From Azadirachta indica (taxonomy: Eukaryota > Streptophyta > Magnoliopsida > Sapindales > Meliaceae), in contig CM040445.1 in assembly GCA_022749755.1 (NCBI GenBank), forward strand, positions 11,615,182 through 11,679,181: DNA of 64,000 nt, written 5' to 3'. Under the pieces are notes generated by a model that worked only from the letters and a program-made list of their open reading frames with translations, was not told the origin of the DNA and did not search any database. The position numbers and the translations under genes are program-made. Below, in pieces: positions 47,501-60,904 of the stretch (its first letter is position 1; every line of letters starts with the position of its first letter).

Positions 47501-50086
47501 ATAGCATTTCATATAGTTTTTATTCCAAACAAGGATGACTTGCCAACAAAAGGAAAAGTGATCAATAGAAAATAAGCATGAACTGAGTTGACTCAACTAA
47601 TGATCATAAATTTACCTGGTCAGCAAGATCGTAAATCAGTTTTGAATCTTCTCCATATTTTCCCATTAATGTCTCTCTCAACTCGAAAACCGGAGTATCC
47701 AGCGCCGTGGCACCATGCCTCTTAAAAATTTCAGTAATGATAGCAAATGCTTTCTCTCTTATTGCCATTTGTTCTTTTGCAAAATCACGGGTACCCTGAC
47801 ATCCATCATAATTCACATAATTTAAGAATGAAACAGATTCCATTCAAACCCAAGAAAGGATGGCTCCAAATGGATGAAAAAGTTATACACAAAAATTATT
47901 ATGACCAGACATTGCACATATAAGCCATATCATCCATCATCCAAAAGAGTTCACAAGTACTGAAAGATAGTCTTCTTGAATAGTGCAGATGTCAGGGACT
48001 TGAACAAATTAGGTCCACAGCTTTGCAGTCGGTTATTTAATGATAAACTAGTGAAAGTCAAATGATCCTCTGCAACGGTGCTGAATGTCCTTCGTGTGGT
48101 TAGCATGTCATATGAATTAATATACCACATATTATGATACCACTTTTTAAAAATTTAAAATAAAATAATAATTGCAGTAATGTTTTTTCGTAGGAAACAA
48201 AGTGTGATTATATTAGAGAAAAGAAACTTACAAAAGGCCTTTTAGCGAAAGAATTTTGCATCCAAGGAAAAAAACTATTATAACAGCTAAATCTCAACAA
48301 AAATTCTGAGAGCTCAGACCCAAGACCACTCACTTGCAACTCAATCAGTAAACCAAAGGCCTTTTATGCAATTCATAATTCAAAGAATGTCAGCCAGTTA
48401 TCATAAATTTACTAACTGAACTTACACAGTAGCTGTCTATCATCATAAAGTCTCAATCATGATATAAATTTTTTTATTATTATTTTTTGTACTTTTTAAG
48501 TGAAATTTGCTGAACAATGTACTTTCAGAATCAAAATTAATATTTTTCTATACTTGTTCAGTTTGATGTAAATTAAGCATATTCATCACAGGCAATAAAA
48601 CGACTCCATATCATGATCTTTTAAGCTAAAAGGTGATAAGTCCATCCATTCCCTACCTTTACATAATTACAAAAGGGATCTCTACCCTGACAGTATATTA
48701 ATTTTTTTTTTCACCTGTCCTTGTTTACAAAAAGAACCAATTTTTTAGCAAAATTAAATGGCATATCATTACCTTAGGAAGCTTGGGAAGCCTTCTACTT
48801 TCATTACTCTCAACAATCTCTTTTACTTTCGTCAACAAACCATCAAACTCTGGGTCTTTTGGATCCAGGAACAAAAAAAGATCTTCCACCCATTTCTCCA
48901 ATGCTCCCAAACCCTTACTTTGCAACCTATCCTTGATCAACTGCACTATAACCCCAGTTCCCTTTCCCAAAAAAACCTTCTTCTTCTTCTTCTCGCTCTT
49001 CTTGTCCACTACTGCATCACCTCCATTCACTTTCTCACTCAGCAACTCCCCACCTTCAAGTACAACAAATGCAATCACCAACTCCCAAGTCACAATCTTC
49101 CACACAATTCCCAACAACACATTTGCTTCGTGCACAAATTTCACGTAATCTTCCTCATAATTTGCATCCAAAACCAACTTATATGCGTTTTTCAAATTAT
49201 CCCCATTCAAGTAATCCTTTTCAAACAAATTCCTCAAACCATCGTTATTAATCGAATTTAAATTGGTTTTCACACGACACAAACTACTCTCACCCAAGTT
49301 ATGAATCCCTGCCACCAATGCCACCACAGTGGCACCGAAAGCCTTTGCAGTTCCACTCATTCCAACTTTCACACTCGAATTTAGCTCGATTCTGGTACTC
49401 AAATGTGCCGATTTCACTACTTCTCTTAATTTCCCATTTATTTTCGGAATTTCTAAAATATCTTCGCTCTTTACTTTACCCACTAACTTAGACCCATTAA
49501 GCAACACCTTCAGATCACCAGCAACCCCAATCTCCTCCTTCGCGGTGAACCCATCACCCGAATCTATAGAATTAAACGCTGCCACGTCAGCTCCAGACGC
49601 TTCACACGACAACGCAGCCACCGCATCAATAATCGTGGATAGAGCTGTGGACTTGTGGTCTAAAATGGCACAAACTCCGCACAAAACAGAGGGTAAACAC
49701 AATTTCTCCAAAATGACGCGTTCCTCTTCAGTTACGTCAATCAACTCACCATCTAAATTACTCGTTTGCGAATTTAGGGCTTCGGAAATGAGAACCGGAA
49801 GTGCGGTACGAACGGCAGAACCGGACGGGACGAGAAGGAGCTTATTGAGAAGGACAGTGAAAAAAGCGCGGGTTTCTTCAAGAGTCAGGGTTTTCGGTAC
49901 GGGGATTTGGAACTTGGTCATAGATGGCGGGTTCTGATTGGGTAATGCGGAAGCGAGTCTATCGAGTGCCGATGAATCAACGCGTACCTGAGCAAGACCG
50001 CTAGAAATGGCGCAGACGGCGGACGAATTGAGCGAAGATCCTTTGCCTCCGACCGTTATCACGGAAACCGAGCCTCTCTCCGCCAT
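44543..50086 (-). CDS. Histidine-tRNA ligase, cytosolic plant type
   Basis: Exons 48773-50086, 47616-47795, 46721-46978, 46152-46286, 45691-45972, 45096-45236 and 44543-44842 are all multiples of three and give 869 residues. The first exon alone encodes a 438-residue N-terminal extension ([18 protein letters not shown]), characteristic of the long plant cytosolic enzyme (about 880 residues in Arabidopsis At3g02760); its role is unclear to me. The class II catalytic core follows: motif 1 region [26 protein letters not shown], motif 2 [13 protein letters not shown], the histidine-specific [13 protein letters not shown] and [12 protein letters not shown]. The last exon is the anticodon-binding domain ([17 protein letters not shown]). 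The enzyme charges tRNA-His with histidine in the cytosol. There is a CT-repeat in the 5' UTR (50101-50116). No frame defect is seen. Confidence 0.93.
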
Positions 50087-50855
50087 TGTTGAAGCTGTTC
50101 AGAGAGAGAGAGAGCGAGAAATGATGCGAGAGGGAGTCGCTAGCGTAGTAATGCCGCGCAGTAGGGTTTTGTATTTTTAACTGCCAATGCGATGTCGTTT
50201 CACTTCTAGTTCACTTCCTGCTTCTTTTGCCGTGCGTTCACGCTGGGATTTATTAGCTATTATGAATTCTGTGAGTTTTCTAATAGTAATTTTATCACAA
50301 AGATAAATAAAATAAAATAAAATAAAATATCAGTAAAACCCCTACTTTTAATATTAGTCCATTCATTAAGTTTTTTAACCATATATAAAACAAAAAAAAA
50401 TCAATAATACTTCTTATGTCATGCGAATTTCTCATCCTACATGAACGATATCTTTTCTGTTCATCGATGACGATGTCAAAACCTTATGCATAAACTGTAA
50501 TAAGCATGTTTTTTTTTTCAAATATTCAGAAATTGAAGAATCTTTTAGCATGTGTACAAAAGTAGAGCATACAATTGATTATTTGAATGATAATTCTCCA
50601 ATTCAGATGCATACAATTTTCATCGTTGGATTATTAAGATGAAGTTCAAGTTTGCTACAAAGATTAAACCTGTTTACAAGAAACCCTCTTCGCAATTTCA
50701 GTAGGCAACAGAAATCCACAACCCATAAACTTGAGCTGGGAAAATGGTTCCAGGCTTCCAGCAACAGCAGCATCATGTTTCAAGGTCTACAACTACAACG
50801 TCTACATTCGAAGATTTTTCATATTCCTTCTGCATTGCCTTCTCGAGCAAAGGAA
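50087..50855. other. Promoter of the HisRS gene and 3' flank of the NAC gene
   Basis: This starts with the GA/CT-repeat leader of the histidine-tRNA ligase gene. The rest is AT-rich. Part of 50640-50855 is less AT-rich and is probably the 3' UTR of the NAC gene. The + strand open frame here is antisense to that gene. Confidence 0.4.
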
Positions 50856-52695
50856 TCAATCAATCCCATTTCCTCCTACTGGAAATCCACTGTCTCTTTG
50901 TTCAGTAAGAACAACTTTACACATAACAAAATTTTTCATCTGAAATACAACCAATACAAGGAAACAAAACAAGGTCATTATTAAAATAGTATTGTTATAT
51001 ACAAACTCTTTTACATAAAATTGATATGACAGTATTATATTATTGTCATATATTCTATGTTTTTAAGAGAGTAAAAGAAAATAAATCATATAAAATATTC
51101 AACAGCAATATAACAATGCCACAACAATTGGTATGACTAGAATTTTTATAAGAGTTTGTATCCTTGTTGAGAAACTAAATGGCAAACAACAAGTTTAATC
51201 CGAAAGTCAAGACAATTGTACTATATTACCTCTGCTCGTATAGGATTATGAAGCTCACAGACTGGAATCACATCAGGGTTAACTCTATATTCATATATGA
51301 TCCAATTAGTTCTCCTTCCCTTGGGTGGTCTTCCTTGATAGTAAGTCAGAATTTGCAAGAAGCCAACAACCCTATTGTCTTTAAAGATATTCTTCTCCAT
51401 GGATACAGAATAGTAACCATCATCAGTTGCGAGCTTGCAGTTTGGCCTGGTGGTGTAAAAATACCACTCATTGTCCCTTCCATGCCTAAAATCATCTGCA
51501 AATAATTTATAGGTTCAAACGTGTTCTCTTTCCCTTAATAAACTTGGAAATATCAAAGATTTTCCCTTGCATTTTGCTTAGACTGCAACAGGAAGTATAA
51601 CACCAGCATTGAAGACCAAACACAATATATCTTACCCAAAATCCACAACTAAGAGAAATTATAGATCAATAAGCTGATAGCAAGATCAGAACAAAAAAAA
51701 ATCCTCAGATTCAATCCAATGGCAAAAACTTAAACCCAGCAATGTAAACTCAAGCAGCCAATATGCATAGGCTAAGAGAAGAACAATAAGCATTAAGCAC
51801 ATATACGCTTGTCCTGATGCTAGAAATGGGATAATGTGTTCGGATGCATTCCACCACAGTTAACTTAAAAGGGTAGGAAAAAAAATCCACCTTTTTTCTT
51901 TCATCTTAGGCCAAAAAATAGATAAAAATATTAAACTTGCCGTGCGCCTGGAGTACTTCATCAAGCTGATATTATATGAGCGTTCAATGCAAAGATTGGA
52001 AATACAGGCACAGCTTACATTGTTTTATAAGCATGAAATTTAATGCAATGATGATCATGAAACCATTTGTACTCGAAAGAAAAACAAGAAAAGAACAACA
52101 CTAGCCAAAACCAAAAAAGAACAAATTTGAGTTCAAACTTTCCTAATTCATATAAATACAGTACAACATTACATTTGATGCTTATAGGGTGATACAAGAG
52201 ATACCGGTCCTTATACCGAAATTAGGGAGAGACTTGGTTCATTCCATATAATATTGTAATGTTTATGTGCATCATAAGAGGTCTGGGGTTCAATCGTCGG
52301 TTAAAGACAATATTGAAAAAAGGAATACTACAAGTACAAAGAATAATTCTTTCATCCAACGTGCCGAATATACATAAATTGCAATCTCTAATGACAAATA
52401 AAAGTAATACACAATGTCTACATAACAAAACAAACTCTTTACAAACGAAATGAATCAACATACAATTGAACGCATCAATAATTTCACAGTTTGTTTTCGA
52501 AAAGAAAGAGTGCTTACAAAAGGGTAATTGATCTGGACTTTTGGAGTAGACATCAATGGTTGGGATGAAATTTGCAGGAAGATGCTGACCAAGAATCTTG
52601 TTCTTCAAAAAGTAACACACAATCTCTGAATCAGTTGGACGAAATATATACCCAACTGGTATCTTAGCACTTTCTTTTTTAACGGAACTTTCCAT
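50856..52695 (-). CDS. Short NAC-domain protein (about 175 residues)
   Basis: Exons 52518-52695, 51230-51495 and 50856-50939 join in phase (178 + 266 + 84 bp). NAC proteins are plant DNA-binding transcription factors. Subdomain A is IPVGYIFRPTDSEIVCYFL, and subdomain B/C continues DVYSKSPDQLPF/YDFRHG. Subdomain C holds NEWYFYTTRPN, and subdomain D holds GRPPKGRRTNWIIYEYRV. The last exon gives FVMCKVV, the subdomain E end, then stops after 14 more residues. There is therefore almost no C-terminal activation region, and the usual GYWKATG signature is replaced by DDGYYSVSMEKN. It could be a regulatory NAC lacking transactivation, or a decaying copy. Splice donors GTAAGC and GTAATA and acceptor AGs are canonical. 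The exact last exon is the least certain part. Confidence 0.75.
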
Positions 52696-53803
52696 TGAAT
52701 TGTTCGTGCTTTGAATCCTTAATTACTTTCTTAACAATCCAAACGCACAAAACAGAAGGCAGAAAACTTGAGGTACAAGTTACCAGCACTTGAAAGCGAA
52801 TATATTGCCGATGATTTATGCGTTTCCTACGATTATCAAAAAGGGGGAAAACTTTATTTTTGAAAATAGAGAACCCTAAATCTATTAACATTGGACATTG
52901 AAATTCCGTAAGAATTTATAATAATAAAATAAGTGAACCTGGTTGTCGAAAAGATTCTAGGCTTTGCAGAGAATCCTCATTTTGGTTTTGAATGGACCTT
53001 CACTGCATTTTTTGTCCCCACATTTGGATTTTGGAACGGGGAATTATCGGAGGATCCTCAAGTTCTAAAATGTATATAAAATGAAAATTTCATACAGATA
53101 TTATTATTAATTTTTGAACTTTATACCACAAAATATCTTAATATATTGAAAATGTTTATTTTTGTCATTTTTCTATCTTTTTTTCAGTTAACTATAATAA
53201 CAAATATGGTCAGTATATACAATTTTCCAATATTTCTCAGATTCAGTTTTTGTATTACATTTTATTATAAAATATTTAAATCAATTTATTTATTAAATAC
53301 CTCGTGTATGAAATTTTGAAAGCAATTATCATAAACGTAGAGCTTGCCATGTTTGTTATGAAAATATAGACCTTCATTTGATCTTGATACAAACTGGATG
53401 GATTTTACCAATTAATTTCATCGGTAATTATTTCATCAAATAAAATTCTAAATTATATATTCTTTTTCTTCATGATGAAATAAAAATTTAAAAAAAAATA
53501 ATTAAGTTCATAGATGACATAGCATAGTTCAATCACATGAAAATGAAGGATCCATGACAACTGAGAACTGAAAAATTGCATTACCAAAGATCATTATTCC
53601 TGCCAAATCTAACATAATTCCTAAATCTAAAGCGCCACTAAATAAATTAAACTTAAAAAGAATATCAATCTTAATGTCGAAACATAAACCAAGATACATA
53701 AAATACAAACTGAAAACACTGAAATCATTCAGCAGGTAAATACTAGAGCTAACCAAAAGGAGAAGGGTAATACCAGATTCTGGTATAGATACTGACATCA
53801 ATA
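52696..53803. other. Intergenic region between NAC and AK-HSDH genes
   Basis: No gene is recognised. The right end should contain the 3' UTR of the aspartokinase-homoserine dehydrogenase gene; the left end holds the NAC promoter. Confidence 0.4.
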
Positions 53804-56800
53804 TTATGATGGGGCACCGAGATAAGAGGCCAGCCGCAAGATGTCGCTGAAAATTCCACCGGCTGTGACTTGAGCCCCAGCACCTGGTCCACGAACAATA
53901 AGTGGCTGCTCCTTGTACCGTGTTGTTGTGAAAGCTATGATGTTATCGGACCCAGAGAGTTGTGCAAACGGATGATCTTTACTGTATCTTCGCAACTGCA
54001 CAACGCCCTTTTGATTGATAGCGTCCACCACTCCAACATATCTCAGGACCTGAGAAATGCACGTTGGAAAAAAAAATAACCATTTAAAACCTAATTCCTC
54101 AAAAGCAACTAAAAAATAAACTGCAGTATTTTCTCTGAACGTGCCTTTAACGAACTCACAACTATTTATAGACCTCTTGAAGGATTCAAAACATGATTTG
54201 GCTTAAATTCAGTATTATGGTGTAGAGTAGTTCTGAATCTACTAGTTCTACTGGAAGTTAAACGAGCAAGAGTGTCATATCTGAAAACTTACCTCCCCTG
54301 CATCCTCAGCTTCTTGTCTTTCTCCTGCCAATTCTTGGTCAAATTGTGGTAATTGCTGCATAAATTCTTCAGCAGATGCACAAGCCTGAAGTAAAAAGTA
54401 AGAACATCATGCTAGAGAAGAGCTTTTACCTCAGTGCAGTATAAGATTAATGAAAAAAGTGTTTCTTACTTTCAGTGGTTCTGGCACAAGACTTCGAACA
54501 GGGAGATCAGAAAGTTCCAGCTTAAGACCAGATTCTCTAGCAAGAATTATCACCTGCAGAAAGAGAACCATTTTGAGTCTGATCTCATCCAATTACTTTC
54601 CCGCATTAATGCATGGAATAAATTATAACTATTTATGGATGCATCAGTCAGTTGTCCTGCCTATTCCAAATGGAATGCCTTTATATTTCTTGCATGTTGA
54701 ATACAAATAACATCAGCAAGCCAGTCATGAAATACCAGTAGACCAGAATGGCAATGGTATTGAGTCAACAGTAACAGACAGCAAGGGATGATAAGTAAGC
54801 ATTTCAAAATGATTAATGATGTAAATTTAACTCAAATTAGCTAGTTCATTCAGCCAATATCATGTCAATTTTCCTCCTACATGCTTATCATAGTAAAGCT
54901 GCTATCGGCGGATGGTAATTGGTAGATGTCTTGATGATGTAGTTGGCATTTACATTGTCTATGTGGGCGAAAACTAAGTAAAAGTTATGAATTTTCATGC
55001 CCATTTAACAACATAACAAAGAATTATTGTAGGCAGTACCTTTCTGGCAACATCTGTTCCAGAAAGATCATCCCTTGGATCAGGTTCAGTAAAACCTGCT
55101 GCTTTTGCCTCTGCCACTACCTCACTGAAAGTTCGTGAGCCAGTAAAGTTGTTGAAAAGATAACTCAAAGTTCCACTACGACAACAGATCAAAAAGGCAA
55201 ACGCTTGTGTCAGAAGATGCATAACTGAAGTTATGTAAGCACAATATTTTCAGATCAAAAAAATATATAGATCAAATTTGTTTTTTCCTGCTTGTAGGTT
55301 ATTTGAGATATAATTCGGTAAATACAACCAACCTGAAAATGCCTTCAATGCACAATATCTTGTCTCCGGTTTCAAGCAGACCCCTTAGAGTGCTGATAAT
55401 TGGAAGACCAGCCCCAACAGTCGCTTCATAGAAGTAATGTGTATACAATTTCCGTTGAAGAGCTCTCAACTTTAAATACTGCATTTGCACAGAATCACAT
55501 TGATAAAGCTCCCAACAAGAGGGTCAACTGAAAAAGTTCACAGGGAGAATAATCTTATAAAAGAATTCATTAGTTAGTCCTAAAAGTTATCCCCTTCTAA
55601 ATAAACGAAAATGTGGACCTAGATATAGATCATCCACAAGTGTAACATCCATACATCACAACAACACAGGCCCAGCAGGAAGTTTGATTAAAAGAACAAG
55701 AAACAAACATGGAATAATTCACCAAGAAGATATATATCTGTAGCACAAACTTGTTTGCAAAGGCTGGAAAATGATTCTTTTTACCTCCCAAGCGAATTCC
55801 ATTACTCAAGAAACTTTTATGTACAATGTATGATGAATGGTCGTATCCTAATGACACAAAACAAAATTACTTTACCTGATGAAGAGGTCCAGAATTCGCC
55901 TTTTTATTTGGGGTGATCACATGAATTCCTTTCCGCAACCAATCATGGTAACAGCTTGCAACATTAGAATCTGCTGTACAGTCCACCAAGACCGTATTTG
56001 GGAAAAAATGGTTTCCATGTACGTGTTGAGTAAATTTCCCCAGGTCAGCTACTTCTCCTTTCTCCTTCAGAAGTTCTTTCCATTTCAACAGGTCAATTCC
56101 CCTACAATAAAACATCAATGAGACCGAAAGCCACTGCCATATTAACAAAATTCCAGAGTAGTATGCTTAATATGAAAACATAAGCACTCTAATCAACTAA
56201 TAAGTCCCAGAAACTGATAAAAAGGAGAAAAAGAACAGTTTTATAATCTTATGTTAACCAAGGAAGGAAAAAGAAAACGTTAAATTTAATAATGTAGGTC
56301 TAAAAGAAAAGCTTAATACTCTTATGTTATACAAATGACGCTCAAACAGACTGCTTCCAATATTAGCAGCATTAGGCATATCCAGATTATACAACTGAGA
56401 TTGGCACATTCACTTGCTACAAGTTCAACATAATATGTGGACCATGTGTCGTAAAACATTAAAAGTTCTTGGTGCCAATATATAGAAAGCACATGGGCCA
56501 ACAAAATATTCGAGGAGACAAAGAAAGTGTAAATTTATGGAGGTATTCAATAAACAGCATTGTTATGGGTTATTCTCAACAAAAACTAATCAAACAAATA
56601 ACCTTTGGCTAATACAAATAACCGTTAGTTTATTCTCAACAGGAAGGGCAGCGTCACCACATCTTGTTTAAACCTGTCTGATGCATTGATGTCATACCAC
56701 TAGGAATGTTAAAACGAAGTTTATAACTTACATGTCACTCAGGAGCATTGTACTTGAGCCAGTGATTCCCATTACCCGCAAATCAATGTTAAAATCTTCC

Positions 56801-59800
56801 TTAAGGACTGCTGCCTGCCAAATAGAAAAGAAAAGAACATTTCCAATACTCATTCAGGTACCAAGCAGGAAAGAAGGGTTAGCTCTGTGACTTGAAACCG
56901 CGTCCACAATTTTATCCCAATTTTTTACATTTTTAATGAAATATGCCAATACACCAACAATTTTAGCTAGATTACGACCTCTTTTCTCACTCAATGGCTA
57001 CTGCACATCCAGGTATGTCCCTTAGCTATCCGAAATTTGTGTACAAAAGCAATTGTTTAGTGTTATAATTGATTTTCTTGAAGAAAAATAAAATTATATT
57101 AAACTCTCTTGAAAATTATAAACTAAGTGTATGGACATGCCTTTATATAGGTTAAAATAATAAAGCAACATAAACTAAGAATCTTTATTAACTTAGGAAT
57201 CCTCATAAACTTAGAAAGCCTTAACAAACCAGGAAAAGACTCTTAATAAGTCTAATTTTAATTCTAACACTCCCCCTCAAGCTCAAGATGGTAGATCAAG
57301 CTTGAGTTTGGAAGTTAATGCGGTTAGAAGAAAATCCCAAAACATCGAAAAATAGGAGAAAACCACTTGTGCCTTCAAGAGGCGATCTTGTGCCTTTTAA
57401 AAGGTGTGAAATACTTGATTGTGCTTTTTTCTAGTAAGAGAAATTCTTGACTGTGTTTTTTTCTAAGCGAGAAATACTAATTGTGCCTTTTTGTAGCCAA
57501 GAAATACTGGCTGTCCCTTTTTCTAGGTGAGAAATATTGGCTTTCCCTTTTTCTAAGCGAAAAATACTAATTGTGCTTTTTTTTTTTTTGGCGAAGAATA
57601 TTGATAATGCCTTTCCTTAGGCAAAGAATATTGATAGTGCTTTTTTATAAGCAAAGAATACTTATTGTGCCTTTCCTATAAGCGAGAAGTGCCTTCTATA
57701 GGCAAGTAGTAATAGACAAATGAGCAACCATTTTAAGAACCAGGGACCTGTGAACAGTACTCCGTGAATAGCCCTCTTCTATTGAAGAGTCCTTTGAGCA
57801 GTACCTGTAGTAGGGTCTGAACAGTAGCCATATTAGGGTTCCTAAACTTTTCAAAACTTTTCTCTTTTTTTTTTTTTTTAAGGTTTCCAAATTTTTTTTG
57901 GCTTTTTTCTTTTCGAGAAAACTAAATTATACTCAATAACCACCTTATAGGGTAGGACATCATCGCTATTAAAAATTTTTTGATACGACTCAACTCTCAA
58001 ACTTAAGATTAAACCCGCTCTGATAACATGTTGAAGAAAATTAAAATTATATTGAACTCATCTTGAAAAATTATAAATTAAGTACATAGATAATATAGGC
58101 TAAAATAATAAAGCAACATAAAGTAGAAATCTTTATTAACTTAGGAATCCTTATAAACTTAAGAACTCTTAACAAATTAAGAAAAGACTAATAATAAGTC
58201 TAATTTTAATTCTAACAGATTTCTTTTGCATAATACTAAAATAATGGTATTACCAGAGTTTAAATTAATTGTTCTCAAATTTGCTATCATTTACTATATT
58301 GCAATTGACCAAGACTAGAAACTTCATTACATGCTCAAACTCAAACATTAATTATTTCATACATACATATATATATATACATATACATACACATACATAC
58401 ATACATACACACACATATATATATATATGAAATATTAAAAAAACTAGAAGGGAACTATCCAATATGTACCTGATCCTTCAGCTGGTCAAGTAACGTGCTA
58501 CCTATCAAACCAGGGCCAATAATACCCATTGCTATTGTCGTTCTTGAAAGATAAAACCTTGAGTGGACAGCTCTCAAAGCCCTAATGCAGTCTTCACGCT
58601 TGACTACTACAGTAATATTATACTCAGAGCAACCTTGAGCTATGGCACGAACATTGATATTAGCCTGCATTATTGATAAGTCAAACCTTCATCACGCAAA
58701 TAATTAGAGAGTAAGTGTTCAAAGCCGGATTAAGAGATTGATTTAACTACCATATTTAGTTACAAAAAGAGATGATACTTTTACCTTTGCGAGAGCATTG
58801 AAAAGAGTGGCACTAACTCCAGGAGTACTCGCCATTTTCTGGCCAACTGCTGCTAGGATGCTACAGTTTGGAATAATTGCTACCTATGAACAATTATCTT
58901 GAGATATAATTTAAGTAGAGAAATAGAATTTCCATCGAACTTGACATGAATTGAACTTTAATGAATATAGGAAAATGTATTCATAAAAACAGAGATCCTA
59001 ATACATATTCCAAATTACAATAACAAGCTAAGAATTCTGACTGTTATATAATGTGGGAAGTGAAATATGGTTAGTTTTCAATTACTGTAACAGACAGTAA
59101 TTTCTGAAGATTTCATATTCAAAACCGTCAGGTAAATAAGTGAAAAACTTAACAATTATTTTCAGCAATTTTCCAGAGTCTTGGTATATCAATTGTTTAA
59201 TAGTAGAATGAAATGTATTTATCAACTAATCAAGTCCACTCCTATGAAACATAAAAGGAATGACTATATAAGGAATAAATAAAAAAGATGAGTCTGTTAA
59301 AACTACACTCTTACTGATAATATTATGGGACAACCAAATTACCAACCCCAACTGCAGCACAAGAAATTACACATACCTGGGAAAGACGTCCAGCATTTAA
59401 AGCTTCACGAAATCTAGACTGTAATGCCTCAGCAACAGCTTTTACTTCCTTCTCGGGCACAGCAAAGCAGACAGAATGCTCACTACTGGCCTATATCACA
59501 ATCAAACACTAAGCATCTGTGCATATTACATTATATAAGAATCTCCCTGAACTGAAATCAGAGGATAAATGCACCTGGGATATCATGATGACATTAGCTC
59601 CAACATCTTTCACTGCACCAAAAATTGCATTGGCAGTACCAGGAACACCAGCCATTCCAGTACTGCAAAAGAATAATAAAAAGAAGTAAGGTAGATGGAT
59701 AAAGACATTTAAAACTGATTAATTTATAAGCACAACTCACAGCTGAAACTGCAACAGACAGCCTCACCCCTCAACATTTACGAGAGCCAAATTGTCTATT

Positions 59801-60821
59801 GTTGCAAACCCTTTTACAGGATAGTCAACTCTCTCTTCATCTTCACCTTCAGCAACAAGAGGCCTGCATATCATTGTCCCAGGTGCAGAGAGGTTGAAAA
59901 TGTTCCTTATCACAATCGGTATGTCATATCGCATAACCGGGATAATGGTGCGTGGGTGCAAAACATTTGCCCCAAAATATGACTGCAAATACACATAAAT
60001 TTAGTGTCAGAAACATAAGCCAGGAATCTGCACAACTTTAATCAGCAAGAGTAGTAGTCAGTTCACCATTTCCCAGGCCTCTTGATAAGACAGTGTCTTC
60101 AGTATCACAGCTTCACTAACTGCAGAAAAAGTTATTTATTTGCATTATGATAAAATCTCAAAGTTACTTTCTCTTAAAATTCTAAGGAACCATCCTGAAA
60201 AATATAGTGAATTTGCAATATATAAGAATATTAAAATCTGGAAAAAATTAAAATAAAGTGATTAGGTGATTGGCAATTCAAAAGGCATACAAAATATAAG
60301 GCGCTTACAAACCTTTTCTTGGGTCTGCACTGTACACTCCGTCCACATCAGTCCAAATTGTGACCTGACGAGCCCTGAGTAGAGCACCCATTATAGCTGC
60401 AGAGAAGTCACTTCCATCCCTCTTCAAAGTTGTGGGAATATTATCTGGGGTGCTCGCTATGAAACCAGTAGCAATTATTGTCTTTGCTGGACTTCGAGAA
60501 AACCATTTCTCAAGTCTTTTTTCAGATTCCAAGAAATCAGGATCAACTTGATTAGAGCTAGTTGGATTTACAACAAGGACATCCCTTGTATCCATCCAAC
60601 TGCAATCCACACCACTCTGCACCAGAAACAGAAATGTTAGTTTAAATAGCTTCTAGAAGTTGCATTTGGCAAGCTTCCAACAGTTATGATCAACATATGT
60701 TCTTGACAACAACATGCAGATAACCACTGTACCTTTCTAACAACTGCTGCTAACATCTGAGCAGACCACAACTCTCCGTGTCCAACGACAAAATCTGAAA
60801 AAGATTCTGTAGCATGACCAG
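53804..60821 (-). CDS. Bifunctional aspartokinase/homoserine dehydrogenase, 5' exons outside window
   Basis: Fifteen in-phase exons: 60733-60821, 60313-60616, 60067-60119, 59768-59982, 59575-59662, 59377-59490, 58785-58883, 58470-58664, 56732-56814, 55876-56101, 55333-55478, 55040-55175, 54470-54553, 54293-54385 and 53804-54049. They encode about 722 residues ending LASYLGAPS. The kinase part holds AGHATESFSDFVVGHGELWS and TTLKRDGSDFSAAIMGALL. Two ACT-type regulatory modules follow (GMAGVPGTANAIFGAV, STPGVSATLFNALAK). The dehydrogenase starts with the nucleotide-binding GIIGPGLIGSTLL and has VGAGLPIISTLRGLL, EGIFSGTLSYLFN and DLSGTDVARKVIIL. Plastid enzymes of this family phosphorylate aspartate and reduce aspartate semialdehyde for Thr, Met and Ile synthesis, with Thr feedback. 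The plastid signal and about 190 residues of kinase lie beyond 64000. A miniature LTR element and nested copia elements occupy introns. Confidence 0.92.
57076..58217 (-). mobile_element. Miniature LTR retrotransposon (TRIM-like), 1142 bp, in an AK-HSDH intron
   Basis: Two LTRs of about 190 bp (58029-58217 and 57076-57269) are in direct orientation. On the - strand they start TGTTAGAATTAAAATTAG and end TTCTTCAACA. Next to the 5' LTR is the primer-binding site TGTTATCAGAGCGGG (about 58015-58030, - strand). Before the 3' LTR is a polypurine tract TTGAGGGGGAGT (57270-57283, - strand). The element is flanked by a perfect 5-bp duplication GATTT (57071-57075 and 58218-58222). The 759-bp internal region encodes no protein, so the element depends on others for movement. 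It lies in the intron between exons 58470-58664 and 56732-56814, opposite to nothing: it is on the same strand as the gene. Confidence 0.9.
57369..57712. repeat. About ten 30-bp tandem repeats inside the TRIM
   Basis: Units start with GTGCCTTTTT or a variant at about 57369, 57390, 57421, 57452, 57483, 57512, 57542, 57573, 57607, 57637 and 57667, and end GAAATACTAATT or similar. Many units contain a short inverted pair: TGCCT with AGGCA (57607-57623), TGCTT with AAGCA (57637-57653), GCCT with AGGC (57690-57703). The period is 30-31 bp. Confidence 0.85.
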
Positions 60822-60904
60822 CTGCCAAAAAAATAAACAGCATTTAATAAATGCCTTGTAATAGCACATAAAAAGATGTAAGTTCCCAAATCAAGTTTGA
60901 CCTA

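Noticed and set aside
48758..49937. + strand frames of up to 202 codons
   Set aside because: Antisense to the first exon of histidine-tRNA ligase; no independent support.
50652..51505. + strand frames of 108-110 codons
   Set aside because: Antisense to NAC exons 2 and 3 and the NAC 3' UTR.
57369..57712. Regular repeats considered as a CRISPR-like array
   Set aside because: Units are contiguous and diverged, without unique spacers, and lie inside an LTR element of a plant genome.
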